Below, in pieces: positions 1-8,790 of a DNA stretch of 64,000 bases. This DNA is from [Bacillus] selenitireducens MLS10 (lineage in GTDB: Bacteria > Bacillota > Bacilli > Bacillales > Salisediminibacteriaceae), in assembly GCF_000093085.1 (NCBI RefSeq), contig NC_014219.1:2472384-2536383 (forward strand). Reading direction: 5' to 3'. A model generated the notes under the pieces. That model was given only the letters and a program-made list of their open reading frames with translations. It was not told the DNA's origin and searched no databases. Within the stretch, counting starts at the first letter, position 1; every line of letters starts with the position of its first letter. The position numbers and the translations under genes are program-made.

Positions 1-150
1 ATCGTGGTTATGGTCGTGATCATGGTTGTGATCATCGTTATGATCGTGGTTATGGTCGTGATCATGATTGTGTTCATCGTTACGATCGTGGTTATGGTCG
101 TGATCATGATTGTGTTCATCGTTGTGATCGTGGTTATGATCATGATCATC
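1..150 (-). repeat. 42-bp tandem repeat encoding the His-rich loop
   Basis: Three near-identical 42-base units (1-42, 43-84, 85-126) and a partial fourth. Each encodes 14 residues rich in His, Asp and Asn inside the zinc-binding protein. Differences between units are mostly silent or swap acidic and polar residues, so the reading frame is kept. Confidence 0.9.
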
Positions 151-582
151 TGAGATACCGTGGCTAAAACTGATTAAGTCCATGCCTTGTGTTGCTTCCA
201 CAATCTCAACGGCCTCTCCTTCAAGTGCATCTTTAATGGATGACGCATAGCCCTCAAATTCAGCGCCATTGAACAAAAAGAGATCGGCTTCTGCGATACT
301 GATCATTTGGTTGGTTGAAGGCTCAAACGTGTGTGCATCTGCACCAACCGGAAGAATTGTCTCAGCCTCAACAAATTCCCCGCCGATTTCTTCAGCGAAA
401 AAGGTCAATGGATACAGGGTTGTTTTGACCGTTAACGGTTCTTCCTGTTCTTGGTCAGCCCCGTTGTTATTGGCGTTATTCTCATTTGCTGTTTCAACGG
501 CTTCAGGTTCGTCATTCTCTCCACAAGCTGCAAGCATTCCTGTTAAGGCAAATGCAGTCAACAGTTTTGTTTTTACTTTCAT
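1..582 (-). CDS. znuA: Zinc ABC transporter substrate-binding lipoprotein, 5' part only
   Basis: The gene starts at 582 and runs off the left edge, so only about 194 N-terminal residues are visible. Residues 1-20 form a lipoprotein signal peptide with a lipobox (LAACGE), predicting a lipid-anchored protein outside the membrane. The following linker is Asn/Glu rich, then comes the start of the periplasmic-binding fold (TTLYPLTFFAEEIGG; AHTFEPS, with a likely metal-ligand His). The visible part ends in a His/Asp-rich stretch of 14-residue repeats, typical of the metal-scavenging loop of ZnuA/AdcA proteins. The RBS AAAGGGG lies 6-8 bases upstream of the ATG. Two Zur-like palindromes in front support zinc repression. 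A manganese-binding homologue is possible, but the His loop and the boxes favour zinc. Confidence 0.85.
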   Translation of the reverse strand, partial: MKVKTKLLTAFALTGMLAACGENDEPEAVETANENNANNNGADQEQEEPLTVKTTLYPLTFFAEEIGGEFVEAETILPVGADAHTFEPSTNQMISIAEADLFLFNGAEFEGYASSIKDALEGEAVEIVEATQGMDLISFSHGISDDHDHNHDHNDEHNHDHDHNHDRNDEHNHDHDHNHDHNDDHNHDHDHNHD

Positions 583-603
583 GTGTCCAAGCACCCCTTT
601 AAT

Positions 604-657
604 TCGTAATCATTACGTTTTGTATTGCAAGTTGGAGTATATCGTAACGGTTACGAT
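604..657 (-). promoter_or_regulatory. Two Zur-type operator palindromes upstream of znuA
   Basis: CGTAATCATTACG (605-617) and ATCGTAACGGTTACGAT (641-657) are perfect inverted repeats around one central base. They match the Bacillus Zur consensus (TCGTAATNATTACGA). A candidate minus-strand promoter (TTACGA, 17 bases, TACAAA) overlaps them, so zinc-loaded Zur would block transcription of the zinc-uptake gene. Confidence 0.75.
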
Positions 658-661
658 TTGT

Positions 662-703
662 AAAGAGAAAAGACAGATCCGGGTTATTTTTTCCGGATCT
701 GTC
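662..703 (-). terminator. Terminator of the bkd operon
   Basis: An 11-bp perfect stem, GACAGATCCGG/CCGGATCTGTC (672-703), with a 10-base loop. On the minus strand it is followed by a T-rich stretch. It lies directly after the bkdB stop. Confidence 0.8.
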
Positions 704-708
704 CTGGA

Positions 709-1965
709 TTAAATCGATAGTGTTGTACTGTTCATCTGTTCGAGCTGATCTTTTATATGCGCCATGAAACGTCCTGCAATCAATCCGTCCATCACCCGGT
801 GGTCAAGGGACATGCAGAGATTCACCATATGCCTGATCGCAATGGCATCATCGTCGGTGACAACCGGCCGCTTGACGATCGACTCTACCGATAAAATCGC
901 TGCCTGAGGCTGATTGATGATCGGCTGGGATTGTACCGATCCGAAAGAGCCCGTGTTATTCAGGGTAAAGGTTCCGCCCCTCATTTCCTCAGCGGTCAGC
1001 GAACCGGCTTTGACTTTCTTGCCGATCTCATGAAGACTCCTTGCCAGTCCTCGGATGTTTTTCTCGTCTGCATGACGGATGACCGGAACAAACAATTCAT
1101 CTTCATGGGCCACAGCCATAGATAAATGGACATCTTTGTAGCGGACAATATGATCGCCTTGCCATGATGCATTTACCTGAGGGAACGCCTTCAGGGCATC
1201 CACAACAGCTTTCATAAAGAACGGCAGGAACGTCAGATTAAACCCTTCGTCCTGTTTAAACGCGGTCTTCATGCTTTCTCTGTAGCGCACAAGACCCGTG
1301 ACGTCCACTTCGACCATCATCCAGGCGTGAGGCGAGGTCTGTTTGGAATGGACCATATTTTGGGCAATGGCCTTCCTAACGCCTGTAACTGGGATTGTTT
1401 CCGTACGGCCGTCTTCGCTCCTGGCAGGCGTTGATTCAGCCCGCTTACTGCCTGAAGCTTCTCCGGCTGATTCTGCAGGTGTCGTCACAGACCCTGTCAC
1501 AGTTTCTTTCGTGCCGCCTTCATCAATCACTTTCTGGATGTCTTTTCGTGTGATGCGGCCTCCCTTACCGGATCCGCTCACTTGAAGAAGGTCGATGTCA
1601 TGTTCCTGAGCAAGCCTCATGACTGCCGGCGAATATCGCTGTTTCATTTCGTCATCCGCATCAGATACCTTTTCGACTTCTGTCGACACATTTGTCCCGG
1701 TGACTTCTTGCTCTTCAGATACATCCCCTTCGACAGTCATCGTGCAAATAACAGTTCCCACTTCAACGGTCTGATCCACTTCCGCAATCAGCCGGTCTAC
1801 AGTACCCGTATAAGAAGACGGAATTTCGGCATTGACTTTATCCGTCATGACTTCTGCAATTGGATCATACTTTTCCACTTGATCCCCCGGTTTGACGAGC
1901 CACTTTGTAATTGTACCCTCCGTGACACTCTCCCCAAGTTGGGGCATGGTGATTTCTGTTGGCAT
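709..1965 (-). CDS. bkdB: Branched-chain 2-oxoacid dehydrogenase E2 (dihydrolipoamide acyltransferase)
   Basis: E2 core of the branched-chain 2-oxoacid dehydrogenase complex. It moves the acyl group from E1 through a lipoyl arm to CoA, giving isobutyryl-, isovaleryl- and 2-methylbutyryl-CoA, the primers for branched fatty acids. Domains: one lipoyl domain (residues 1-80, lipoyl lysine about K43 in TDKVNA), a linker, an E1/E3-binding domain (about 110-150), a second Pro/Ser/Thr-rich linker, and the acyltransferase domain with the catalytic motif DHRVMDG near the C-terminus. At 418 residues it is the usual size. RBS GGAGG precedes the ATG. It is the last gene of the bkd operon. Confidence 0.93.
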   Translation of the reverse strand: MPTEITMPQLGESVTEGTITKWLVKPGDQVEKYDPIAEVMTDKVNAEIPSSYTGTVDRLIAEVDQTVEVGTVICTMTVEGDVSEEQEVTGTNVSTEVEKVSDADDEMKQRYSPAVMRLAQEHDIDLLQVSGSGKGGRITRKDIQKVIDEGGTKETVTGSVTTPAESAGEASGSKRAESTPARSEDGRTETIPVTGVRKAIAQNMVHSKQTSPHAWMMVEVDVTGLVRYRESMKTAFKQDEGFNLTFLPFFMKAVVDALKAFPQVNASWQGDHIVRYKDVHLSMAVAHEDELFVPVIRHADEKNIRGLARSLHEIGKKVKAGSLTAEEMRGGTFTLNNTGSFGSVQSQPIINQPQAAILSVESIVKRPVVTDDDAIAIRHMVNLCMSLDHRVMDGLIAGRFMAHIKDQLEQMNSTTLSI

Positions 1966-1983
1966 CTCATTACCTCCGTTGCA

Positions 1984-2970
1984 TTAAAATTCCGCCAGGT
2001 CACGCATCGCCTGTTCAATATCGGCCTGCGTCACGATGAATGCCTTCTCGAGGGGCGGTGAATACGGCATGGCCGGTACATTGGGTCCTGCCAGCCGTCT
2101 GACAGGCGCGTCCAGATCGAACAGGCAATGTTCCGCAATGATCGCGCTGACTTCGCTGATGATACTGCCCTCGAGGTTGTCCTCGGTGACAAGCAGCACT
2201 TTTCCTGTTTTCGAAGCTGCTTCAATGATCGCTTCCTGATCGAGCGGATAGACGGTTCGTAAGTCAAGAATATGGGCATCAATGCCTTCCTTAGCCAGTT
2301 TATCCGCAGCCTGTTTTGCGTAATGAAGCATCAATCCATAGCTGATCACGGTAATATCTTCCCCTGAACGCTGGACTTTCGCTTTCCCTATTTCCTCAAG
2401 ATGGTCGACATCATCCGGTACTTCACCCTTCAGAAGACGGTATGCCTTTTTATGTTCAAAGAACAGTACAGGATCGTCAGAGCGAATCGCCGCCTTTAAC
2501 AGCCCCTTCGCTTCTGCAGGGTTCGAAGGCATGACCACCTTGAGTCCAGGCGTACTCGCAAACATGGCCTCTACGGACTGTGAGTGATAAAGAGCGCCGT
2601 GAACCCCTCCGCCATAAGGGGCACGGATCGTAATCGGACACGTCCAGTCGTTGTTCGAACGGTAGCGGATCTTCGCCGCTTCCGATACGATCTGATTCAC
2701 GGCAGGCATGATGAAATCGGCGAACTGCATTTCCGCCACAGGTCGCATGCCATACATGGCCGCCCCAATGCCAGCGCCCGCAATTGCTGACTCGGCGAGT
2801 GGGGTATCTATCACCCGCTGTTCACCAAAGGCTTCATAGAGGCCGGCTGTAGCGCGAAAAACACCGCCTCTCGCCCCCACATCTTCTCCCAAAACAAATA
2901 CACGTTGATCCCGTTCCATCTCCTCGCGCATCGCGAGGGTAATCGCATCGATATAACTCATGACAGCCAT
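1984..2970 (-). CDS. bkdAB: Branched-chain 2-oxoacid dehydrogenase E1 beta
   Basis: Beta subunit of the thiamine-diphosphate E1 that decarboxylates branched-chain 2-oxoacids. The sequence is typical of the transketolase pyrimidine-binding and C-terminal domains (VLGEDVGARGG; DTPLAESAIAGAGIGAA; LDLRTVYPLD). An upstream in-frame ATG at 2994 overlaps bkdAA and has no RBS. The start at 2970 has GGGGAGGTG 7 bases before it and gives 328 residues, matching the family. It sits 4 bases after bkdAA. Confidence 0.93.
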   Translation of the reverse strand: MAVMSYIDAITLAMREEMERDQRVFVLGEDVGARGGVFRATAGLYEAFGEQRVIDTPLAESAIAGAGIGAAMYGMRPVAEMQFADFIMPAVNQIVSEAAKIRYRSNNDWTCPITIRAPYGGGVHGALYHSQSVEAMFASTPGLKVVMPSNPAEAKGLLKAAIRSDDPVLFFEHKKAYRLLKGEVPDDVDHLEEIGKAKVQRSGEDITVISYGLMLHYAKQAADKLAKEGIDAHILDLRTVYPLDQEAIIEAASKTGKVLLVTEDNLEGSIISEVSAIIAEHCLFDLDAPVRRLAGPNVPAMPYSPPLEKAFIVTQADIEQAMRDLAEF

Positions 2971-2974
2971 CTGA

Positions 2975-3970
2975 TCACACCTCCCCATAGACAAACTGTT
3001 CTAACGTATCCGGCGACGCAAATGGCGCTTCTTCCGCTTCATCCGTTGCCTGATTGATCATTCTGCGCAGTTTGCCTCTGATTTCAGCTTCCGTTTCTTC
3101 GTCCATCAGACCATTAGCACGCAAATATTCACCAAAGGTGTGAATGGAGTCGATCGCTTTCGCTGCTTCAACTTCCGCTTTGGATCGGTACGTGCTGTCG
3201 TCATCATCACTCGAATGAGGTGTCAGACGATAGGAAACCGTTTCGATCAGAGACGGACCTTCTCCGGAAAGGGCACGCTCCCTCGCATTTTTCACCGCCT
3301 GATAGACAGCGACCGGATCATTTCCGTCCACCGTTTCACCATGAATCCCATATGCTTTTGCCCGGTCAGAGACTTTTTCCACATTCAGCTGCTTTTCTTG
3401 CGGAACTGAAATGGCATATTTATTGTTTTCCACCATGAAGATAACCGGCAAATCATGAACCGAGGCAAAATTGATCCCTTCATGAAAATCACCCTGGTTG
3501 GAAGAACCTTCTCCAAATGTTGTGAACGCAACGAGTTCATCTCCCTGCATCTTCGCAGCAAGGGCAATTCCGACTGCATGAGGCACCTGTGTGGTAACAG
3601 GGGAAGAACCTGTTACAATCCGGTTTTTCTTTTGTCCGAAATGGCCCGGCATCTGTCTGCCCCCTGAATTCGGATCTTCCGGTTTGGCAAATGCGCTCAT
3701 CATAATGTCTCTCGCGGTCATGCCGAAGTGCAGAACGACACCGAGATCCCGGTAGTAAGGCAGGACATAATCCACATCCCGGTCAAGCGCCATGGAAGCA
3801 CCTACCTGAGCGGCTTCCTGCCCCTGACAAGAGATAACAAACGGTATTTTTCCGGCTCGGTTTAACAGCCACATCCGCTCATCAATCATCCTTGCTTCAA
3901 GCATTGTTTCAAACATCTTCAGGACATCGTCTTTCGACAGTCCTGCTTGTTCATGGTTCAGTTTTGCCAT
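2975..3970 (-). CDS. bkdAA: Branched-chain 2-oxoacid dehydrogenase E1 alpha
   Basis: Alpha subunit of E1; binds ThDP-Mg and forms a heterotetramer with BkdAB. The cofactor-binding segment reads GEGSSNQGDFHEGINFA (the usual GDG start is GEG here), followed by VENNKYAIS. The phosphorylation-loop-like segment YRLTPHSSDDD is also present. 331 residues, normal length. It lies 36 bases after lpdV in the same operon. Confidence 0.92.
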   Translation of the reverse strand: MAKLNHEQAGLSKDDVLKMFETMLEARMIDERMWLLNRAGKIPFVISCQGQEAAQVGASMALDRDVDYVLPYYRDLGVVLHFGMTARDIMMSAFAKPEDPNSGGRQMPGHFGQKKNRIVTGSSPVTTQVPHAVGIALAAKMQGDELVAFTTFGEGSSNQGDFHEGINFASVHDLPVIFMVENNKYAISVPQEKQLNVEKVSDRAKAYGIHGETVDGNDPVAVYQAVKNARERALSGEGPSLIETVSYRLTPHSSDDDDSTYRSKAEVEAAKAIDSIHTFGEYLRANGLMDEETEAEIRGKLRRMINQATDEAEEAPFASPDTLEQFVYGEV

Positions 3971-4006
3971 GTATGACCCCTCGCTTTCACATTTTCACAT
4001 GCTCAA

Positions 4007-5434
4007 TCATCCGCCGTGGATTTCGTTCCCGTCAACGGCAAGAGCCGCTTCTCCCATTATTTCAGAAAGACTCGGGTGCGGATGAATGGTTGAAGCCACT
4101 TCCCAATGAGCAGCATCAAGAACCCTGGCAAGTGCCGCTTCACTGATCAGTTCCGTCACATGTGGTCCAATCATATGAACCCCAAGCAAATCATCATTGT
4201 TTTCATCGGTTACAAATTTAACGAATCCGCTCGTGTCCCCAAACACCAACGCTTTCCCAATCGCCTTAAATGAAAATTTGCCCGTTTTTACTTGATACCC
4301 CTGATTCTTCGCTTCTTCTTCAGTCAGACCGACACTTGCGACCTCAGGAGCTGAATATGTGCACTTTGGAATGAGTGACTCCTGCATCGGCTCAGGACTG
4401 AGCTCAGCCATATGTTCGACTGCATGAATCCCTTCATGGGATGCCACATGAGCGAGCTGAAGGCCGCCGATAACGTCACCAATCGCGTAGATATGCTCTT
4501 CTGCCGTCTGGTAATGTTCATTCACCTGAATGAAACCGTGATCCGTTTGAATCTCTGTATTGCCAAGTCCAAGATCCCCGGTGTTAGCTTCTCGTCCGAC
4601 AGATACCAGCACACGCTCTGATTCAATGGTTACGGTTTTTCCTTTATGTTCATAGGAGAGTGTAACACCATTTGTTTCAATCTTCGTGTCCGCACCATTA
4701 ACTTTTGCGCCTGTATGAACTTTAACACCTTTTTTCTTCATGGCACGAAGCATTTCCTTACTTATGTCCGCATCCTCTCCCGGTAAAATCCGATCAAGAT
4801 ACTCCAGTACCGTCACTTTCGAACCGAAATCCGCGAGCATCGAGGCCCATTCGATTCCGATGACACCGCCGCCAACGATCGTAATCGACTCCGGCACTTC
4901 GCTGAGGACAAGAGCACCCGTCGAGGTCATAATCCGGTCTTCATCCACCGGAAGCCCAGGGAGTGTTTTTGCCCGACTGCCTGTTGCGATCATGACGAAC
5001 TTCGGGACAAGCATGGTATTTTCCTCTTCACCATCATGTTCTACAGAGATTGTTCCTGCTCTTGGAGAAAAGATCGAAGGCCCCATGATTCGGCCATAGC
5101 CTTCATAGACATCGATTTTGCCTTTTTTGATCAGGTGCTGGACGCCTTTATGAAGCTGATCTACTATCTTTTCTTTCCGATCTTGAACAGCCGGGAAATT
5201 TAACGAATATTCAGATACATCAACACCGAAACCGCCCGCATGACGAATCGTATGATAGACTTCCGCACTTCTCAAAAGTGCTTTACTCGGAATGCAACCC
5301 TCGTGTAAACACGTTCCGCCAAGCTTGCCCCGTTCCACAATCGCTGTTTTCAAACCGAGCTGTGAAGCTCTGATAGCCGCAACATAACCGCCTGTTCCCG
5401 CTCCTACTATGACCAGATCATACTCTAATGCCAT
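4007..5434 (-). CDS. lpdV: Dihydrolipoyl dehydrogenase (E3) of the bkd complex
   Basis: FAD flavoprotein that reoxidises the E2 lipoyl group with NAD+. Visible motifs: FAD-binding GAGTGGY (residues 11-17), redox disulfide GGTCLHEGCIPSK (C42/C47), NAD-binding GGGVIGIEWAS, and the C-terminal His-Glu pair in HPHPSLSE that activates the disulfide. 475 residues, normal. Its place between buk and bkdAA shows it is the dedicated E3 of this complex. RBS AGGAGG is separated from the ATG by a short T run. Confidence 0.93.
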   Translation of the reverse strand: MALEYDLVIVGAGTGGYVAAIRASQLGLKTAIVERGKLGGTCLHEGCIPSKALLRSAEVYHTIRHAGGFGVDVSEYSLNFPAVQDRKEKIVDQLHKGVQHLIKKGKIDVYEGYGRIMGPSIFSPRAGTISVEHDGEEENTMLVPKFVMIATGSRAKTLPGLPVDEDRIMTSTGALVLSEVPESITIVGGGVIGIEWASMLADFGSKVTVLEYLDRILPGEDADISKEMLRAMKKKGVKVHTGAKVNGADTKIETNGVTLSYEHKGKTVTIESERVLVSVGREANTGDLGLGNTEIQTDHGFIQVNEHYQTAEEHIYAIGDVIGGLQLAHVASHEGIHAVEHMAELSPEPMQESLIPKCTYSAPEVASVGLTEEEAKNQGYQVKTGKFSFKAIGKALVFGDTSGFVKFVTDENNDDLLGVHMIGPHVTELISEAALARVLDAAHWEVASTIHPHPSLSEIMGEAALAVDGNEIHGG

Positions 5435-5453
5435 AAAAAAACCTCCTGTCAGT

Positions 5454-5482
5454 ACCGGAAGGTCAGGTTCATACCTCCCGGT
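5454..5482 (-). other. Intercistronic hairpin between buk and lpdV
   Basis: Inverted repeat ACCGGGAGGT / ACCTTCCGGT with a 9-base loop lies in the 53-base gap just upstream of the lpdV RBS. No T run follows closely enough for a clear terminator, so it may be an mRNA-stability or processing element. Confidence 0.45.
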
Positions 5483-5487
5483 TCCTG

Positions 5488-6576
5488 TTATTTCCCTCGG
5501 TTCGGGTAGTGACGCGCACGTTCTTGCCCACGCATAACGCGGAGTGCTCCTTCCGTCAACGCCTGCATTTCATTTTCACCGGGTTCTGTGATGACATTTG
5601 CAATCCAGCTGATCCGTTTGGTGATCCGTTCAACAAACGTTTCACCATAAGCAAGGCCGCCCGTGAGAATGATTGCATCGACCTGACCTTCAAGCACCGC
5701 CGCGTGTGAACCAATTTCCTTCGCAATCTGATACGCCATTGCATCGTAAACGAGGGCTGCCTTCTGATCACCTGCTTTGATCCGTTCTTCAACCTCTCTT
5801 GCATCATTCGTACCCAGATGACCGACAAGTCCTCCTTGTCCGACGATTTTCTTCATGACTTCGTGTGCATAATACTCACCGGAATAGCACATGGAAACCA
5901 GATCACCTGCCGGCACGGTACCCGCCCGTTCCGGTGACAGCGGTCCCTCGCCGTGCAGGCCGTTGTTCACATCGACAACCCGGCCTTTTCTGTGGCTGCC
6001 TACGGTGATACCGCCGCCCATATGGCAGACGATTAAATGCAACTGTTCGTATTCTTTGTCCAAATCCGATGCCACTTTTCGCGCCACCGCTTTTTGATTC
6101 AGTGCATGAAAAATGCTTTTTCGTTCAAAATCCGCCACTCCGCTGATTCTTGCAATATCATCCATTTCATCTACGACAACCGGATCGACGATGAATGCTT
6201 CAATGTTGAGCTGAGCGGCAATTTCATCGGCAAGTATGGCACCCAGGTTTGAAGCATGTTCACCGTTGAAGCTGTTTTTTAAATCTTTCAGCATTTCGTT
6301 GTTCACACGGTATGTTCCGCCCTCGATGGGGCGGAGTAAACCTCCGCGCCCTACAACAGCGGATAATTTGGACAGATTCATACCGTGATCGGTCAATGAC
6401 TGAAGGATCTTATCCTTTCGAAAATCGTACTGATCAATGATCCGTTCATACCCCGAGAGATCTTCCTGCTGATGACGGATGGTGGTTTCAAAGATTTCCT
6501 GATGATTATCGTATATGGCTATTTTCGTGGAGGTTGACCCTGGGTTAATCGCCAGAATCCGGTACGTTGATTCCAC
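5488..6576 (-). CDS. buk: Butyrate (branched-chain fatty acid) kinase
   Basis: Acetokinase-family enzyme that interconverts acyl phosphate and ADP with short or branched carboxylate and ATP. With Ptb it makes ATP from branched acyl-CoA. Motifs: N-terminal phosphate loop [10 protein letters not shown], the central [11 protein letters not shown], and ILTGGLAYG near the C-terminus. 362 residues, typical. The start is GTG at 6576 with GGAGG 6 bases before it. Second or third gene of the bkd operon, as in B. subtilis. Confidence 0.92.
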   Translation of the reverse strand: MESTYRILAINPGSTSTKIAIYDNHQEIFETTIRHQQEDLSGYERIIDQYDFRKDKILQSLTDHGMNLSKLSAVVGRGGLLRPIEGGTYRVNNEMLKDLKNSFNGEHASNLGAILADEIAAQLNIEAFIVDPVVVDEMDDIARISGVADFERKSIFHALNQKAVARKVASDLDKEYEQLHLIVCHMGGGITVGSHRKGRVVDVNNGLHGEGPLSPERAGTVPAGDLVSMCYSGEYYAHEVMKKIVGQGGLVGHLGTNDAREVEERIKAGDQKAALVYDAMAYQIAKEIGSHAAVLEGQVDAIILTGGLAYGETFVERITKRISWIANVITEPGENEMQALTEGALRVMRGQERARHYPNRGK

Positions 6577-6604
6577 GGCAGAACCTCCTTTCTGATCGGT
6601 AACA

Positions 6605-7705
6605 TTACGTGCGGCCTCGGCTCAAAATATGCATGCCATTTTGCAAGAACTGCCGGCGTGATTTACGCATCGTTTCGATACGTTCTTCAGCCATGCGGTC
6701 TGCGGCTTTATAAGATGCAATGCCGTCGCGTTTTGAGATTTCAAAGATTTTCGAGATGTTATCGTAAATCGTTTCAACTTTCTTCAGAGCCCTCTCCCTG
6801 TTATAGCCAATCAACTCATCGGAGACATTGATCACACCCCCGGAATTGATCACATAATCAGGAGCATAAACGATCCCTTTGTCCTGAATAATGTCGCCAT
6901 GACGGGACTCTCTCAGCTGGTTATTCGCAGCACCGGCAATCACCCGCGCCTTCAGCTGCGGGATCGTCTCATCATTGATTGTCGCCCCAAGTGCACACGG
7001 GGAATAAATATCCGCATCCTGGCTGTAGATGTCATCGACGTCTACTGCTTTTGCTCCAAAATCCTCGACAGCCCGTTTGACAGCATCCTTATTAATGTCT
7101 GTCACAATAAGTTTGGCGCCTTCTTTATGGAGATAATCGCACAGTTTATAAGACACATTCCCGACACCTTGCACAGCAACCGTCCGTCCTTCGAGTGAAT
7201 CATCGCCAAACGCCTCTTTTGCAGCAGCCTTCATCCCGACATATACGCCGTAGGCTGTGACCGGTGAGGGGTTCCCGGAGGAGCCGAATGCAGGTGATAT
7301 GCCTGTCACGTATTCGGTTTCCTGATAGACAAGATCCATATCCGCTACCGTAGTCCCAACGTCTTCAGCCGTGATGTAGCGTCCGTTCAGCCCCTGAATA
7401 AAACGTCCAAATGCCCGGAACATCGCCTCATTTTTATCTTTTCTCGGATCTCCGATGATCACGGTTTTCCCACCGCCAAGGTTCAGACCCGCTGCAGCAT
7501 TTTTATACGTCATACCTTTTGCCAGTCTGAGCGCATCTTCAAATGCATCTTCTTCACTTTTGTAGGTCCACATTCTCGTGCCTCCAAGAGCAGGACCGAG
7601 TGTTGTGTCGTGAATGGCAATGATCGCTTTTAATCCGGATTCTTTGTCTTGACAAACAACCGTCTGTTCATAATCGTACGTTTCCATGTACTTAAATAGT
7701 TCCAT
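6605..7705 (-). CDS. bcd: Leucine (branched-chain amino acid) dehydrogenase
   Basis: NAD-dependent oxidative deaminase that turns Leu, Val and Ile into their 2-oxoacids, feeding the Bkd complex. The Glu/Leu/Phe/Val dehydrogenase signature is clear: [11 protein letters not shown], then [15 protein letters not shown] with the catalytic lysine, and a Rossmann motif VQGVGNVSY. 366 residues, the family size. RBS GGGGG before the ATG. Confidence 0.93.
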   Translation of the reverse strand: MELFKYMETYDYEQTVVCQDKESGLKAIIAIHDTTLGPALGGTRMWTYKSEEDAFEDALRLAKGMTYKNAAAGLNLGGGKTVIIGDPRKDKNEAMFRAFGRFIQGLNGRYITAEDVGTTVADMDLVYQETEYVTGISPAFGSSGNPSPVTAYGVYVGMKAAAKEAFGDDSLEGRTVAVQGVGNVSYKLCDYLHKEGAKLIVTDINKDAVKRAVEDFGAKAVDVDDIYSQDADIYSPCALGATINDETIPQLKARVIAGAANNQLRESRHGDIIQDKGIVYAPDYVINSGGVINVSDELIGYNRERALKKVETIYDNISKIFEISKRDGIASYKAADRMAEERIETMRKSRRQFLQNGMHILSRGRT

Positions 7706-7732
7706 GTTAACATCCCCCTGTTTTGTGATCGT

Positions 7733-8644
7733 TTAGTTGCTTTCCGCTGAACGGATCGCCATAACCAGTGAAAACAATTTGCTTTCGATACTGTCGGTTC
7801 TTGACGTCAAAACAATCGGCGCCTTTGCACCGACGAGCATCCCTCCGACAATCGCATTGCCAAAGTAGGTGAAGGATTTATATAAAATATTTCCCACTTC
7901 TATGGTTGGCACGACGATTAAATCGGCATCGCCGGCAACCGGTGAAGAAATCCCTTTACTGTCTGCTGCGCTTTGATTGACGGCATTGTCAAAACCGAGC
8001 GGTCCTTCAACGATGCAGTCTGTAATTTGTCCTCGTCTGTTCATCTGCGTCAACAGTGCGGCATCTGTTGTTGCCTGCATTGCCGGATTGACCGTTTCAA
8101 CAGCAGCAACCACAGCCACTTTCGGATGACTGATCCCCATGCTCCGGATCGCTCCCGTCGCATTCTCAATGATCTGTTTTTTCTCATCCAGACCAGGTGC
8201 AATGTTCATGGCCGAGTCAGACAGGAACAGCATTTTGTGGTAAGCGGGCAGGTGAAATCCGGCCAGGTGACTCAGTACTTTCCCTGTTCGGAGTCCTTCC
8301 GTTTTATGAAGCACGGCTTTCAATAATACGGAAGTCGGCACCATCCCTTTCATCAGTACCTGCGCTTTCTTTTCAGATACCTGGCGAACAGCTTTCCGGG
8401 ATGCATCAACCTCGTCTGAGGCATCGCTGAACGTCACCCGGTCGTCCTCAGAAAATGAAAAAGAAGCCTCTTTCATTGCGTTTCTCATGACTTTATCCGG
8501 CCCGAAAAAATGAAATGTGCATAATGATTTTTCGAGAGCCGTTTCTGCCATTTTAAAAATAGCCGGGTCAACCGCGTTTACAACCGCTATCTCCATCTTT
8601 CTGACCGTTACCGGCATCGCCTTCAGAAGTTCATCAATCGTCAT
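7733..8644 (-). CDS. ptb: Phosphate butyryltransferase (branched acyl-CoA)
   Basis: Swaps CoA for phosphate on butyryl- or branched-chain acyl-CoA; paired with Buk for substrate-level ATP formation. The phosphotransacetylase fold is recognisable (VLMKGMVPTS; MLFLSDSAMNIAP; LIVVPTIEVGNILYKSFTYF near the C-terminus). 303 residues, normal. First gene of the operon, read from a sigma-54 promoter about 40 bases upstream; RBS AAGGAG. Confidence 0.92.
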   Translation of the reverse strand: MTIDELLKAMPVTVRKMEIAVVNAVDPAIFKMAETALEKSLCTFHFFGPDKVMRNAMKEASFSFSEDDRVTFSDASDEVDASRKAVRQVSEKKAQVLMKGMVPTSVLLKAVLHKTEGLRTGKVLSHLAGFHLPAYHKMLFLSDSAMNIAPGLDEKKQIIENATGAIRSMGISHPKVAVVAAVETVNPAMQATTDAALLTQMNRRGQITDCIVEGPLGFDNAVNQSAADSKGISSPVAGDADLIVVPTIEVGNILYKSFTYFGNAIVGGMLVGAKAPIVLTSRTDSIESKLFSLVMAIRSAESN

Positions 8645-8683
8645 CTAGACGGCTCCTTTCATTTTGGCCTTACACAGTTAGTG

Positions 8684-8702
8684 CATGCAAGATACATGCC
8701 AA
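8684..8702 (-). promoter_or_regulatory. Sigma-54 (-24/-12) promoter of the bkd operon
   Basis: On the minus strand the site reads TTGGCAT-GTATC-TTGCAT, matching TGGCAC-N5-TTGCA with the correct spacing. It lies 40-60 bases before the ptb start codon. The neighbouring sigma-54 activator gene bkdR supports the call. Confidence 0.88.
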
Positions 8703-8743
8703 TTGCAATCGCTGTCAGATCAATCACGACAAGCGACTCCACA

Positions 8744-8790
8744 TGCAATACATTGCACATCGTGCAACATATTGCATGCATTATGTTGCA
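8744..8790 (-). promoter_or_regulatory. Probable BkdR upstream activating palindromes
   Basis: A 28-bp near-perfect palindrome (8763-8790; arms TGCAACATA/TATGTTGCA with an inner TGCATGCA) and a second inverted repeat, TGCAAT-AC-ATTGCA (8744-8757), lie 45-100 bases upstream of the sigma-54 promoter. The longer one overlaps the last three codons of bkdR. Position and symmetry fit an enhancer for BkdR. Confidence 0.7.

Noticed and set aside
1-150. Short direct repeats that could suggest a CRISPR array
   Set aside because: The repeats are contiguous 42-base units without spacers and encode the His-rich loop of the zinc protein in frame.
269-712. 147-codon plus-strand frame
   Set aside because: It lies opposite the znuA start, its operators and the bkd terminator; no RBS and no family resemblance.
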